A stretch of 64,000 nt of DNA from Exiguobacterium sp. SL-9 (GCF_004336985.1 NZ_SJUO01000003.1:310001-374000); one strand, 5' to 3'. Shown: positions 32,634 through 41,600, counted from the first letter of the stretch. A program made the numbers and translations. Notes: generated by a model from the letters alone, not told the origin.

Positions 32634-33590
32634 ATGAGACGAACATTGCTCGTACCGACGCTCATCATGACGGTATTCCTTGCCTCGTGTGGGGGAGCGG
32701 AACCAGTGAGCGAGACAATTGCACCGGACACGGAAGAAAATGAGGCGCCGACGGAACAGGCGCCGGACCGCTGGGAAGCGACAAAAACAGGCACAACGGT
32801 CTCGCATATCCATGGTGCCGGTTTTTGGCAAGACGGACGCCCGGTCATCGCGACGCATACGGGACTGATGGAATTCAGGGAAGACGGCTGGTACGAGTTG
32901 TCGTCGAACCGGCATGACTATATGGGCTTCGAGCTCGTCGCGGACGGCTTTTACGCGAGCGGTCACCCAGCGCAGGATTCGCCATATGAGAATCCGCTCG
33001 GCGTCGTCCGTGGAACCGAGAAAGGCGAGACGCTCGAGATTCGCTCGCTAGAAGGTGAAGCGGATTTTCACTATATGAGCGTAGGTTATGAAACAGAAAG
33101 TATTTACGTCTATTTAGAACAAGCGACAAAAGAGCTCGCGCCAGGTTTTTATCGTTCGCTCGATGGCGGTGTCTCGTTTGAACCGATGAAGATGGACGGG
33201 ATCGTGGGTCGTGGCATCGCCGGTATTTCGGCCGATGCGAGCGAACCGAAACGTGTCTTCGTCTATGGACCGGATGGCATCCTCGTTTCAGACGACGGGG
33301 CAGATACGTTCGAGCCGTTCAATGATCAAGGAAACATCGTCACGATGGCCACTGCAAAGGAGAAACTGGCGTACATCACTAAACAGGACGCTTCGTTTGA
33401 ATTGGTCGTCTCTGATTTGACCGAGGAGACGGAGACGTCCATCGACTTGCCGTCGATGAGCGCGGACAACGTCCCGATTGAACTTGTGATGGAAGCAGAT
33501 CGATTGTTGCTAGCGACATCGGACAACAGTGTGTACGTCTTCGAAGACGAGGGGTGGACGCAACTGTTGAAAGCGGGAAACGTGAACTGA
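32634..33590 (+). CDS. F510_1955-type beta-propeller lipoprotein
   Basis: 318 residues. Lipoprotein signal MRRTLLVPTLIMTVFLASCGG with lipobox ASC (Cys about 19). After an acidic linker, a sialidase-like propeller begins with HIHGAGFWQDGRPVIATHTGLMEFREDGW, matching the family named F510_1955 glycosylhydrolase in database annotation. BNR-type strands (YRSLDGGVSFEPM, LVSDDGADTFEPF) recur. Members often lie next to CopB/CopZ-type genes, as would have been the case here before the CopB gene was lost. A catalytic role has not been shown for the family. The ATG at 32634 follows GGAGGG. A bidirectional terminator follows. Confidence 0.75.
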   Translation: MRRTLLVPTLIMTVFLASCGGAEPVSETIAPDTEENEAPTEQAPDRWEATKTGTTVSHIHGAGFWQDGRPVIATHTGLMEFREDGWYELSSNRHDYMGFELVADGFYASGHPAQDSPYENPLGVVRGTEKGETLEIRSLEGEADFHYMSVGYETESIYVYLEQATKELAPGFYRSLDGGVSFEPMKMDGIVGRGIAGISADASEPKRVFVYGPDGILVSDDGADTFEPFNDQGNIVTMATAKEKLAYITKQDASFELVVSDLTEETETSIDLPSMSADNVPIELVMEADRLLLATSDNSVYVFEDEGWTQLLKAGNVN

Positions 33591-33629
33591 AAAAATGGTC
33601 GGCGCCTGAGTCAGGGGCCGACCATTTTT
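33591..33629 (+). terminator. Bidirectional terminator between the propeller lipoprotein and the kinase
   Basis: A perfect 13-bp stem AAAAATGGTCGGC/GCCGACCATTTTT between convergent stop codons. Confidence 0.9.
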
Positions 33630-35022
33630 AGTGGAGCGGAAGCGTGATCGTGAACGTCGTTCCGGATGGATTGGAGGCGACGGTCAACGTGCCATCATGC
33701 AACCGGACGATTTGATGGGCGATGGCGAGGCCGAGGCCGCTGCCTCCTGTACGACGGGAACGTGATTTCTCGACCCGATACAGGCGGTCGAAGATGTAAG
33801 GTAAGTCCTCTTGCGGGATTCCTTTCCCGTCGTCTTGAATCGTGAAATGAAGCGACTCATCCGTTCGCTGCATATCAAATCGGACGTGGCGTGCCTCGCT
33901 GTGTTCAATCGCATTGTGGGCGATGGAACGGAACACTTGTAAGATTCGGTTTCGGTCCAACTGAAGGACGACGTCTGTTGCACTGCAATCGGTCTGAGCT
34001 TTGAAAGCGATCGGTGTCACCCGGAACATCGTATCGAGCACTCTCCGTAAATCTTCGCATAACTCACCTGCAGACACGGTTTCGCGATGCAACGTGAACG
34101 TGTTCTCGTCCAACTGGGCGAGCTGGAACGCGTTCTCGACGAGCTCGGTCAACGCCTGGCTCTCCTCGAGAATCGTCTGAATCGATTGTTTTTTTAACGA
34201 CTCTGGTGTCTGCGGTTTGGACGCGATTTCCGCATAGCCTTGGAGATATGTGAGCGGCGTTTTAATCTCATGGGCGAGGTCAGATAAAAATTGATTGCGC
34301 TCTTTCCGGAGGCGGGCCAGTTCAAGCGACATCGCTTCAATCGAGCGGGCGAGTTCCCCAATCTCGTCTTCTCGAGTCGTCGGGAGCGTCAACGTCTCAG
34401 GATTTGTCAGTACGTCCTCGGTCGCTCGGCGCAATAGCTGAATCGGATTTGAAATCAAACGGCTCAGTAAGACGAACGTCAAAACGGTGATGACGAGCGC
34501 GATCCCTGTGATGTAGAGAAATCGGAGTTGGAGGCGATGGCTGATTTCGTGAATGATCTCGGTCGGGAGAAACATATACACATATCCGAAGCGGGTGCCG
34601 TTTTCCATGGCGTCAATCGGGGTCCGCACCGCGAGATACGGCCCGTTCTCCCAATTATTCTCGAGAACGATCGTCTCATTTACATCTTCTCGGTTTGCTT
34701 CACCTTGAACGAGCGTCGCGAGCGGGTCAGGAAATCGATTGGACGTCTGTAAGATTGAATGGTCGGGAGCGGTGATGGCGACTTTCGTGTCAGTCTCGCT
34801 TTCCATCGTCGCGACGTGACCGATTGTCTCGGCATCAAAACTCATCGACAATACGTTCGCGTGACTCTCGGCCCTCGACTCGAGCCGATCGATTTCTTCG
34901 ACGACGCGCTCACCGAGGAGTGTATGGTAGAGCAATAAGAACAAGACGCCTTCAATTAATAACGTCGTCAATAAAAAGATCAGGCTGATCCGGAACGGGA
35001 GGCTATTGCGTCGAAACGTCAT
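33628..35022 (-). CDS. Membrane sensor histidine kinase, OmpR-system partner
   Basis: 464 residues. Two membrane helices (about 10-32 and 168-190) frame an extracytoplasmic domain of ~135 residues; HAMP follows (LISNPIQLLRRATEDVLTNPETLTL), then the H-box SDLAHEIKTPLTYLQGYAEI, N-box (SIAHNAIEHSEA), G1 (DDGKGIP), and G2 (GSGLGLAI). The ATG at 35022 overlaps the stop of the response regulator. Genes of this type sense envelope or metal stress; adjacency to a copper-type locus hints at copper, but no specific copper motif is visible in the sensor domain. The longer frame from 35064 lies inside the regulator gene and is discarded. Confidence 0.9.
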   Translation of the reverse strand: MTFRRNSLPFRISLIFLLTTLLIEGVLFLLLYHTLLGERVVEEIDRLESRAESHANVLSMSFDAETIGHVATMESETDTKVAITAPDHSILQTSNRFPDPLATLVQGEANREDVNETIVLENNWENGPYLAVRTPIDAMENGTRFGYVYMFLPTEIIHEISHRLQLRFLYITGIALVITVLTFVLLSRLISNPIQLLRRATEDVLTNPETLTLPTTREDEIGELARSIEAMSLELARLRKERNQFLSDLAHEIKTPLTYLQGYAEIASKPQTPESLKKQSIQTILEESQALTELVENAFQLAQLDENTFTLHRETVSAGELCEDLRRVLDTMFRVTPIAFKAQTDCSATDVVLQLDRNRILQVFRSIAHNAIEHSEARHVRFDMQRTDESLHFTIQDDGKGIPQEDLPYIFDRLYRVEKSRSRRTGGSGLGLAIAHQIVRLHDGTLTVASNPSGTTFTITLPLH

Positions 35023-35696
35023 GAGTCCGATCGCTCCTCGCTCCAACGATAGCCGCGTCCCCATACTGTCTTCAAATAATCGTCGATCGGGAAGCCGGAC
35101 TCACCGAGTTTGTCGCGGATCATGCGGATGTGGGCATCGACCGTGCGCGGGTCCGACTCAGACGAATAGGGCCACACCAAGTCATATAAATCCATCCGAT
35201 TGTACAGGCGGTTCGGGTGTTGTAGAAACAGTTTCAAGATGGCCGTCGCCTTCGGTGTCAAGACGACTTCTTGCTCTCGATAAAGAATACGACCACTCGC
35301 TTCCTCGTAGCGTAATTGACCGTAGCTGACGTTCGTCATCCGGCTGCGTCGCAAGACGGCACGGATGCGAGCGAGTAAGACGTTCCCTTCGAACGGCTTC
35401 GTCACATAATCGTCCGCACCGGCGTCCAATCCTCGAATCGTCGTCTCACTATCCGATCGGGCCGTCAGCAAGACGACGGGGAGCTCGGCATCGAGTGCTT
35501 TGATTTGGCGGCACAACGTGATCCCGTCGACACCGGGCATCATGATATCTAACATGACGAGGTCCGGGCGCTCAGAAATGAGCTCCATCGCTTCTTGTCC
35601 ATCCGCTGCCTCGATGCATGTATAGCCGTCCCCTTCGAGGAATAAGCGAAGGAGTCGTCTCATTTTCACTTCGTCATCGACAATCAAGATTTTCAT
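35019..35696 (-). CDS. OmpR/PhoB-family response regulator
   Basis: 225 residues. The receiver domain has DDE at 7-9, the phosphorylated Asp in MLDIMMPG (about 51) and Lys in TKPF (about 101). The winged-helix DNA-binding domain occupies 125-220 (LTPKATAILKLFLQHPNRL ... DAHIRMIRDKLGESG). ATGA overlap with the kinase. The upstream stretch 35697-35750 is short, so the promoter lies there or the frameshifted MurE gene contributes. No operator could be read. Confidence 0.92.
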   Translation of the reverse strand: MKILIVDDEVKMRRLLRLFLEGDGYTCIEAADGQEAMELISERPDLVMLDIMMPGVDGITLCRQIKALDAELPVVLLTARSDSETTIRGLDAGADDYVTKPFEGNVLLARIRAVLRRSRMTNVSYGQLRYEEASGRILYREQEVVLTPKATAILKLFLQHPNRLYNRMDLYDLVWPYSSESDPRTVDAHIRMIRDKLGESGFPIDDYLKTVWGRGYRWSEERSDS

Positions 35697-35750
35697 CTGT
35701 TGTCCTCCTTTTGTCTGCGTCCATCATTCCTACCAATTTCGAGAGTCGTG

Positions 35751-37198
35751 CTACGTTCTCCTTGTAAAGAACTGTCGGACAAGTTCCGATTCGTCGAACG
35801 GCACGAGGTCGTCGTTTATGCGCTCGACGCGATCATGTCCTTTCCCGAATAGGACGCCACAATCATAGTCTACCATCCGTTCACAGAAGAAACGGATCGC
35901 TTCTTCACGCTTGTCGAAATGGGCGAGTTCAGTAGACTGTCCATCCGCTAAATCATCGAGGATTTGCTTCGGGTCTTCATGACGCGGATCGTGGACCGTC
36001 AAGATGAAGTCGGCACCTGAAGCGGCGACCACGTCAGTCATCATCCGACGTTTCATCCGGTCTCGCTCCCCGGCAGCACTGAGTAATACGAGGACACGAG
36101 AGTGACGAGCCGTTAGCGATGTCACGACTTTTTTTATGGCATCCGGGGTGTGCCCGTAGTCGATATAGACTGGTGTCGTGATACCTGTCACTTTCTCGAG
36201 TCGCCCGCTCGGTAAGTGTAAGTGCGAGAGGTGGGGAACAATCTCTTTTAATGAGACACCCGTTTGAAGGACGATACTGATCGCACATAACATATTGTCG
36301 AGATTATAGTCTTCTTGGAACGGGAGTGCAGACCAGGTCGTGTCTCCGTCCATATGGATCGCAAAATGGTCATCTTTTGTCTGACCGAGCAAGTCGGCCG
36401 TAGACGAAGAACGGCTGAACATGAACTGCCTCGTGTGCGGTGGCGCGATGGACCGCATGACCTCGTGATGCGGATCGTCACCATTGACGATCCCACAACC
36501 CACATCCGACAATTGCGCGAACAATTGAGCTTTCGTGTACGCATACGTCTCCATCGTGCCGTGATAGTCCAAGTGGTCGTGAGACAGGTTGAGAAACGAG
36601 GTCGTGTCGAATGACAAGTTCGCGATACGTCCCTCCGCGATGGCTTGAGACGAGACTTCAATCAGACAATCCGTCACACCGGCCGCGACCATGGTGTGGA
36701 GGTGGCGTTGGATCGTCAGTGCATCGGGTGTTGTGTTCGGTGTCTCGAACGTCTGTCCGGCATAGGTGATGCCAAGTGTGCCGATTAAACCGGCTGAGAG
36801 GTCGAGACGGTCAAACAGTTGATGCGCGAGCGCGGTCGTCGTCGTTTTTCCGTTCGTCCCGGTGACGCCATGCAGACGTAGTCGCGCCGATGGATGATCG
36901 TAAAATGCACTGGCAAGTTCAGCCAAAGCGTGTTTCGTATCTTTACAGTAGATGACAGGCACCCGGGCCTCGATCGGACGTTCGGCGATGATGGCGACGG
37001 CCCCGTTGTGGATTGCTTCGTTCACGAAGTCATAACCATCGTGTCGATACCCTGATATACAGACGAATAAAAAATTTTGTTTGATTTTTTTGAGGAGAAG
37101 GAAATGCCTTCAATCACGGTTTCGGCAGGGTTGTCTAAATACGTCCATGTCACGAGCTGTTTCAGCTCTGCCAACAGGTCTTGCATCGTTTTGAGCAC
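35751..37198 (-). pseudogene. MurE-like UDP-MurNAc-peptide ligase, frameshifted in an A7 run
   Basis: The full gene would start at GTG 37198 (AGGAG ten nt upstream, in frame with ATG 37186) and encode ~482 residues, a normal MurE length. The first frame reads MQDLLAELKQLVTWTYLDNP ... IEGISFSSKK and stops near 37020. The second frame carries the rest: FVCISGYRHDGYDF, the ATP loop GVTGTNGKTTTTA, SSQAI, NLSHDHLDYHGT, and the substrate loop HDPRHEDP. The two frames join at seven A (37085-37091 on the plus strand as T). One more A would give SSKKIKQNFLFVCISG, a near-match to the usual SSK(V)KPGDLFV. TCA AAA AAA at this point also forms a -1 slippery heptamer. It is a second MurE copy outside the cell-wall gene cluster; whether it is dead, recoded or a sequencing artefact is open. 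Confidence 0.75.
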
Positions 37199-37373
37199 GG
37201 CTTGATTTCTCCTTTTTCGATAAAGTCCATTTTGACAGTATAGTCCCTGTTTGTGAAAAAGAAGTGAAATGGAAGAAAGGTCGGCTCAACGAGATCATCT
37301 GTGGTGTTTTAACGAAAAGAGAATAGGCAAAAAAATATGTAAAAGCAAATAAACAGAAAGGCAGGAGAGAACA

Positions 37374-37871
37374 ATGAAACCTTATGCGAAATTCGGTGTG
37401 ATGATTCTTGTGTCGACATTCCTCATGTATTGGCTCATGTATTTGAACGTGTTCCAACTCGACCATATCTTCTTCAGTCAGACGCGTCTGTACATGGCGC
37501 TCATCATGGGCTCGGTCATGGCGTTCGTCATGCTGTTGTTCATGTGGGGCATGTACAAAAACAAGAAGGTGAACGCGGTCATTTTAGGCGTGAGCGCGCT
37601 CGTGTTCGGATTGTCGCTATGGCTCGTTCGGAGTCAGACGACGGTCGATGACGTCAGTTGGATGAAGGCGATGATTCCGCACCACTCCATCGCTATTTTG
37701 ACGAGCGAGCGGGCTGAAATCGAGGATCCGCGCGTGAAACAGTTGTCAGAAGAAATCATTAAAGCGCAAGAACGAGAAATCGCCGAGATGAAGCGGCTGA
37801 TTGAAGAGTTAGAAAAAGAAGAAGAGGAAGAGGCAAAAGAAGCTGAATCGACAACAACAGCGACCGAGTAA
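37374..37871 (+). CDS. DUF305-domain membrane protein
   Basis: 165 residues. Three membrane helices (about 8-28, 40-60, 67-85) precede a soluble domain beginning SWMKAMIPHHSIAILTSERA, the DUF305 hallmark with adjacent histidines, and ending in a very acidic coiled coil (EELEKEEEEEAKEAE). DUF305 proteins are often found with copper and other metal-handling genes; this fits the adjacent ydhK region, but the function is unknown. AGGAGAGA precedes the ATG. Confidence 0.82.
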   Translation: MKPYAKFGVMILVSTFLMYWLMYLNVFQLDHIFFSQTRLYMALIMGSVMAFVMLLFMWGMYKNKKVNAVILGVSALVFGLSLWLVRSQTTVDDVSWMKAMIPHHSIAILTSERAEIEDPRVKQLSEEIIKAQEREIAEMKRLIEELEKEEEEEAKEAESTTTATE

Positions 37872-37883
37872 TCGGTCGCTTTT
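37859..37883 (+). terminator. Terminator of the DUF305 gene
   Basis: AGCGACCGA/TCGGTCGCT stem followed by TTTT; it includes the last codons of the gene. Confidence 0.82.
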
Positions 37884-37890
37884 CTCATAG

Positions 37891-37914
37891 AAAAAACCGA
37901 GGCGTGTGCCCCGG
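37891..37914 (-). terminator. Terminator of the 57-residue membrane protein (second copy of a repeated hairpin)
   Basis: On the minus strand CCGGGG, loop CACACG, CCTCGG, then TTTTTT. It closely matches the hairpin at 31324-31349, including the flanking GCTAAGCC/GCTAAACC. Confidence 0.75.
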
Positions 37915-37915
37915 C

Positions 37916-38089
37916 TTAGCGTGCTTGCGGTATATAGTTTCTAGTACGGCGGTTTGTCGAGCGCGGTGCGACGAGGAAGAAGATTCCTAATATCACACCG
38001 ACTCCAAGTCCCCACAGACTGTTGAACAACAGCATCAACACAATCCCGAAGACGAGTCCAATACTCACATCACCCATACGGTCAAACAT
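37916..38089 (-). CDS. Small membrane protein, 57 residues
   Basis: MFDRMGDVSIGLVFGIVLML opens the protein, followed by LFNSLWGLGVGVILGIFFLV and a basic tail rich in Arg (APRSTNRRTRNYIPQAR). AAGGTGG lies six nt before ATG 38089, and a terminator directly follows the stop. Like the 48-residue protein at 26966 it has two close hydrophobic helices with a WGLGVGVILGIFF-like second helix, so the two may be distant relatives. No function is known to me. Confidence 0.75.
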   Translation of the reverse strand: MFDRMGDVSIGLVFGIVLMLLFNSLWGLGVGVILGIFFLVAPRSTNRRTRNYIPQAR

Positions 38090-38229
38090 TCGTTACCACC
38101 TTTTCTTTGTTTGCTAGACGACCGATTCATCCACATTCGAGATGTGATTCACCTGAGAGATTAGCACGTCTCCCTTTTGTTATACGTGCGTTTGTTGATT
38201 TGGTTTCGTTTTGAGGTTGAATCTGTATT

Positions 38230-38259
38230 TTGACAAACAAAATACGCGAGCGGTATGCT
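38230..38259 (+). promoter_or_regulatory. Strong promoter ahead of the HAD phosphatase leader
   Basis: TTGACA (38230-38235), 18-bp spacer, TATGCT (38254-38259). Transcription would start near 38266, giving a 115-nt leader. Confidence 0.7.
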
Positions 38260-38305
38260 TGAAGGGAAAACGATATACACTAGGATTGTTACTGAGATGT
38301 CAGGC

Positions 38306-38349
38306 AAAACCTAAACTGGGCGCACGCGTTGCGTCTGGTTTAGGTTTTT
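38306..38349 (+). terminator. Leader terminator upstream of the HAD phosphatase gene
   Basis: Stem AAAACCTAAAC/GTTTAGGTTTT (38306-38316, 38338-38348) with an inner GACGCA/TGCGCC-like stem and a T-run. With the promoter at 38230 it bounds an ~85-nt transcript that would end 32 nt before the gene, either a regulatory leader or a small RNA. Confidence 0.65.
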
Positions 38350-38380
38350 CTTGTTTTTCAGGACAAAAAAGGAGGACATT

Positions 38381-39217
38381 ATGCGACACATCATCTTTCT
38401 AGACGTTGACGGCACGCTCGTCGATGACCACGGCAACATCCCGGAATCGGCGAAAGAAGCTGTCCGACAGGCGCGACAAAACGGTCACCTCGTCTTTTTG
38501 TCGACCGGGCGCTCGAAGGCCGAGCTATTCTCGGATATTCTCGACGTCGGCTTTGACGGCATCATCGGGGCAGCCGGGGGCTACATCGAGCTCGAGGAGG
38601 AAGTGTTGTACCATCAACAAGTCTCCGTCGATGATTTGAGCCACCTCATCTCCTTCTTCACCGAACACGGCATCGACTTCTATCTCGAGTCGAACGACGG
38701 CCTGTTCGCCGGCGGCAACGCCAAGGCACGGGTGGCGACGATGATTGACGAGTTGATGGCAAACAATCCGGAGGCGAGCGCGACAATCGAGCGCGGCTTG
38801 AAGCCGTTCCATGACGCAATGATGGAAGGGATCGACCTCGTCCGTCCCGACGTGAACAAAATCTCGTTCCTCGGCTCATCCGTGCCGCTCGACGTCATCC
38901 AACAAGAGTTCGCATCTCGCTTCACCGTCATCCCGAGCACGGTCGCCGTATTCGGGGCCAACAGTGGGGAGTTGTCCATCCCGGGCGTCAATAAAGCGAC
39001 GGCGATCGCGACGCTGCTCGAACATCTAGGGTTGGAGCGTTCGCAGACGTTCGCCTACGGGGACGGGTTGAACGACATCGAGATGCTCGAATACGTCGAG
39101 GTCGGTGTCGCCATGGGGAACGCCAAGCCCGAGGTCAAGCGCGTCGCGGACGACGTGACGGACGCGTGTGATCAGGACGGGCTCTTCAATAGCTTTAGAA
39201 AATATAGACTGATGTAA
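38381..39217 (+). CDS. Cof-type HAD phosphatase
   Basis: 278-residue HAD IIB protein. DVDGTLVDDHGNIPESAKEA holds the nucleophile and acid/base Asp (about 8 and 10). The GINGA-type loop reads GIIGAAGGYIE. Motif IV is FAYGDGLNDIEMLEYV, and GVAMGNAKPEVK completes the metal site. Such enzymes hydrolyse sugar phosphates, flavin nucleotides or similar; substrate not predictable. ATG 38381 follows AAGGAGG, rather than the longer frame from 38351 inside the leader. The leader terminator directly upstream implies conditional expression. Confidence 0.87.
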   Translation: MRHIIFLDVDGTLVDDHGNIPESAKEAVRQARQNGHLVFLSTGRSKAELFSDILDVGFDGIIGAAGGYIELEEEVLYHQQVSVDDLSHLISFFTEHGIDFYLESNDGLFAGGNAKARVATMIDELMANNPEASATIERGLKPFHDAMMEGIDLVRPDVNKISFLGSSVPLDVIQQEFASRFTVIPSTVAVFGANSGELSIPGVNKATAIATLLEHLGLERSQTFAYGDGLNDIEMLEYVEVGVAMGNAKPEVKRVADDVTDACDQDGLFNSFRKYRLM

Positions 39218-39222
39218 CTGAT

Positions 39223-39257
39223 AAAAGAGACCGTCTTCGGAGAGGGTCTCTTTTTTT
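39223..39257 (+). terminator. Terminator of the HAD phosphatase gene
   Basis: AAAGAGACC/GGTCTCTTT stem followed by TTTT (part of a seven-T run). Confidence 0.85.
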
Positions 39258-39321
39258 GGGTTGCATTTTAGGGAGACTTCAATTAATATCGTTTCATAGC
39301 TAACGATTTAGGAGGATGAAG

Positions 39322-39831
39322 ATGAGACACGACCTGCGAGAACCAGATTGGGACGACCGATTCAAACCTTTTGTTGATGAACTCGATCGTGATGCCATAG
39401 CGATTTTGACATCGATTGATCATTTTGCGCATACGATGAGAAGTCACTTTGAGAATCAAGTGCTCGTTCACTATCGTCTGTCTTGGACCGCCTTCGCGAT
39501 TCTTTACGAACTGTTCGTGCATGGAAAGCTAGAAGTACGTGATTTAGCGGGCAAAGTTGGTATCAGTAAGGCCACGGTCAGTAATGTGTCAAAGACGCTT
39601 GAGAAGAATGGCTATTGCGGACGTGAGAGCGACAAAAAAGATCGCCGTATGACACGACTATTTTTGACCAAATCCGGTGAAGAAACAGTAGCGACACTGT
39701 ACCCGAAGTTCCATGCGGAGGAACGCCGACTCGTCCGATATTTGGACACGGGCGAGAAAAAGACATTGCTTCGATTATTAAACAAAATGAACAACAAAGG
39801 AGAGAGTGGGTCGAATGAAACAGACGTTTGA
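39322..39831 (+). CDS. MarR-family regulator paired with tyrosyl-tRNA synthetase (YwaE-like)
   Basis: 169 residues. A MarR winged helix is seen at about 55-125 ([50 protein letters not shown], with the DxRxxR-type wing). ATG 39322 is six nt after AGGAGG; the ATG at 39316 touches it. The gene overlaps tyrZ by 17 nt, the same pair as ywaE-tyrZ in B. subtilis. No T-box leader was found before this unit, so control of the synthetase may rest with this regulator. Confidence 0.85.
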   Translation: MRHDLREPDWDDRFKPFVDELDRDAIAILTSIDHFAHTMRSHFENQVLVHYRLSWTAFAILYELFVHGKLEVRDLAGKVGISKATVSNVSKTLEKNGYCGRESDKKDRRMTRLFLTKSGEETVATLYPKFHAEERRLVRYLDTGEKKTLLRLLNKMNNKGESGSNETDV

Positions 39832-41065
39832 AGAGATGACACTGACCGATGAGCAGTTACTGGAAGTCGAGAGGCAGATGGCTGAATACACGCAAGGGGT
39901 GGATGACATCATTCCTACCGAAGAGCTGAGGATGAAAGTAGCAAAATCGCTGATCAATAATCGTCCACTCAAGGTCAAACTCGGCCTCGATCCCTCAGCG
40001 CCCGATATTCATTTAGGACACACTGTCGTGTTAAACAAGATTCGCCAATTTCAAGAAAACGGTCATGAGATTCACTTGATTATTGGTGATTTCACTGGAA
40101 AGATTGGAGATCCGACTGGGAAATCAACGGCGCGGGTCCAACTTACGGATGAAGTGGTCAAGCAAAATGCGCAAACGTATTTTGATCAATTCGGCAAGCT
40201 GATCGATATGGACGGTGTCGTCCTGCACTATAATTCAAAATGGCTAAAAGGACTCAGCCTCGAGGATGTCATTGGACTAGCCGGTAAAATCACAGTCGCT
40301 CGTATGATGGAACGGGATGACTTCGAGGAACGGCTCGCCCTTGGTAAACCGATTTCCCTCCATGAATTCTTCTACCCTCTATTGCAAGGGTATGACTCGA
40401 TTCATCTCGAGAGCGATATTGAAATCGGAGGAACCGATCAGCATTTCAATATCTTGATGGGACGACATTTCCAAGAAAAATACGGGCGAGAAAAACAAGT
40501 CGCTATCTTGATGCCGCTGTTAGAAGGGCTAGATGGGGTCGAGAAGATGTCGAAATCAAAACACAACTACATCGGGATCGATGATTCGCCCGCGGACATG
40601 TATGGAAAGACGATGTCGCTTCCGGATGAGCTCATGCCAAAGTTTTTCACGTTGGCGACGGGATTCCCACAGGAAACGATTGAGACGACGCTACGCGCAC
40701 TCTCGTCAGGGAGCTTACACCCGCGAGATGCGAAAATGAAACTCGCTAAACGGTTCGTCGAGCTATACCATGGTGAAAAGGCGGCGGAACAAGCCGAACA
40801 AGGTTTCAAACAAGTGTTTCAGCTCCGCTTATTGCCAGAGGATATTGAACAACGAAAAATTCCAAACGGGGAATCTGTGACGTTACTTGAGGCAGTCATG
40901 AAATTCGATTTATTCGCTTCAAAGAGCGAAGCGAAGCGCATGATTGCTGGTGGTGGAGTACGGATCGATGGGGATAAACAGACGGATAGCGACGCGGCAA
41001 TCCTACTCAAAGCGGGTATGATTCTACAGGTCGGCAAACGTAAATTCATTCAACTGAAAGACTAA
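39815..41065 (+). CDS. tyrZ: Tyrosyl-tRNA synthetase (TyrZ type)
   Basis: 416 residues. Class I HIGH-type motif HLGH at 66-69 ([17 protein letters not shown]), KMSKS at 244-248, and a C-terminal S4 RNA-binding domain ([17 protein letters not shown]). It charges tRNA-Tyr in the cytoplasm. The internal pattern corresponds to the TyrZ rather than the TyrS lineage of Bacillus. The start is ATG 39815, with GTG 39806 as an alternative close to AAGGAGAGA. The beginning overlaps the MarR-like gene. The organism may carry a second synthetase elsewhere; this cannot be seen here. Confidence 0.93.
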   Translation: MKQTFEEMTLTDEQLLEVERQMAEYTQGVDDIIPTEELRMKVAKSLINNRPLKVKLGLDPSAPDIHLGHTVVLNKIRQFQENGHEIHLIIGDFTGKIGDPTGKSTARVQLTDEVVKQNAQTYFDQFGKLIDMDGVVLHYNSKWLKGLSLEDVIGLAGKITVARMMERDDFEERLALGKPISLHEFFYPLLQGYDSIHLESDIEIGGTDQHFNILMGRHFQEKYGREKQVAILMPLLEGLDGVEKMSKSKHNYIGIDDSPADMYGKTMSLPDELMPKFFTLATGFPQETIETTLRALSSGSLHPRDAKMKLAKRFVELYHGEKAAEQAEQGFKQVFQLRLLPEDIEQRKIPNGESVTLLEAVMKFDLFASKSEAKRMIAGGGVRIDGDKQTDSDAAILLKAGMILQVGKRKFIQLKD

Positions 41066-41100
41066 AACAAGGGAAGCCCGCTTCGGGTTTCCCTTGTTTT
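41064..41100 (+). terminator. Bidirectional terminator between tyrZ and the Rrf2 gene
   Basis: AAAACAAGGGAAGCCCG/CGGGTTTCCCTTGTTTT stem with one mismatch and a CTT loop, between convergent stops. Confidence 0.88.
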
Positions 41101-41530
41101 ACGTGTTCGTTTTATCAGCCATGTCGTTGACGACATCGGCGAGGGTCACGTGCTTCAACACAGACTCCATCGCTGATTGGGCGTGGATAAAGATTGGCTC
41201 GATCGTTGCTTGGATATGTTGGCCGACGGGACACGCCGGGTTCGGGTTGTCGTGGATGCTGAACAGTTCGTTCTCCTCGACGACACTGACGGCGTGATAG
41301 ACGTCATAGAGCGAGATCTCGGTCAAGTCTTTCGTCAGTTTGGCTCCGGCTACGCCAGGCTTCACTTCGATCAAATCGGCTTTCTTCAACATGGCCATGA
41401 TTTTTCGGATCAAAGCCGGGTTCGTGTTGACGCTGCCGGCCAAAAAGTCAGACGAGGTGACGCCATCCTTATTGACCTCGATCAACGTCAAGATATGAAT
41501 GCCGACCGCGAAACGGCTACTGATGGACAT
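41099..41530 (-). CDS. Rrf2-family regulator (YwnA-like)
   Basis: 143 residues. Winged-helix Rrf2 protein: MSISSRFAVGIHILTLIEVNKDGVTSSDFLAGSVNTNPALIRKIMAMLKKADLIEV is the DNA-binding part. It lacks the three-cysteine cluster of iron-sulfur members such as IscR/NsrR: only one Cys (in NPACPVGQHI) is present, so sensing would be by redox of this thiol or by a ligand. It is divergent from an oxidoreductase gene; the region between holds three copies of a TGTAA-N9-TTACA site. In B. subtilis ywnA has a comparable neighbour. Confidence 0.87.
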   Translation of the reverse strand: MSISSRFAVGIHILTLIEVNKDGVTSSDFLAGSVNTNPALIRKIMAMLKKADLIEVKPGVAGAKLTKDLTEISLYDVYHAVSVVEENELFSIHDNPNPACPVGQHIQATIEPIFIHAQSAMESVLKHVTLADVVNDMADKTNT

Positions 41531-41555
41531 AGGCTAACACCTTTCTGCACAGTCA

Positions 41556-41574
41556 TGTAAGTGAATTGGTTACA
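41556..41574 (-). promoter_or_regulatory. TGTAA-N9-TTACA site A, rrf2 side
   Basis: 19-bp dyad TGTAAGTGAATTGGTTACA, 26 bp before the regulator start, in a position to repress its own gene. Confidence 0.65.
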
Positions 41575-41600
41575 TCTTCAGTATAACAGGGAACAAACAA

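Noticed and set aside
39258-39321. A T-box leader expected upstream of the tyrosyl-tRNA synthetase gene
   Set aside because: The space before the MarR gene is only about 60 nt and has no T-box sequence or specifier stem; none was found.
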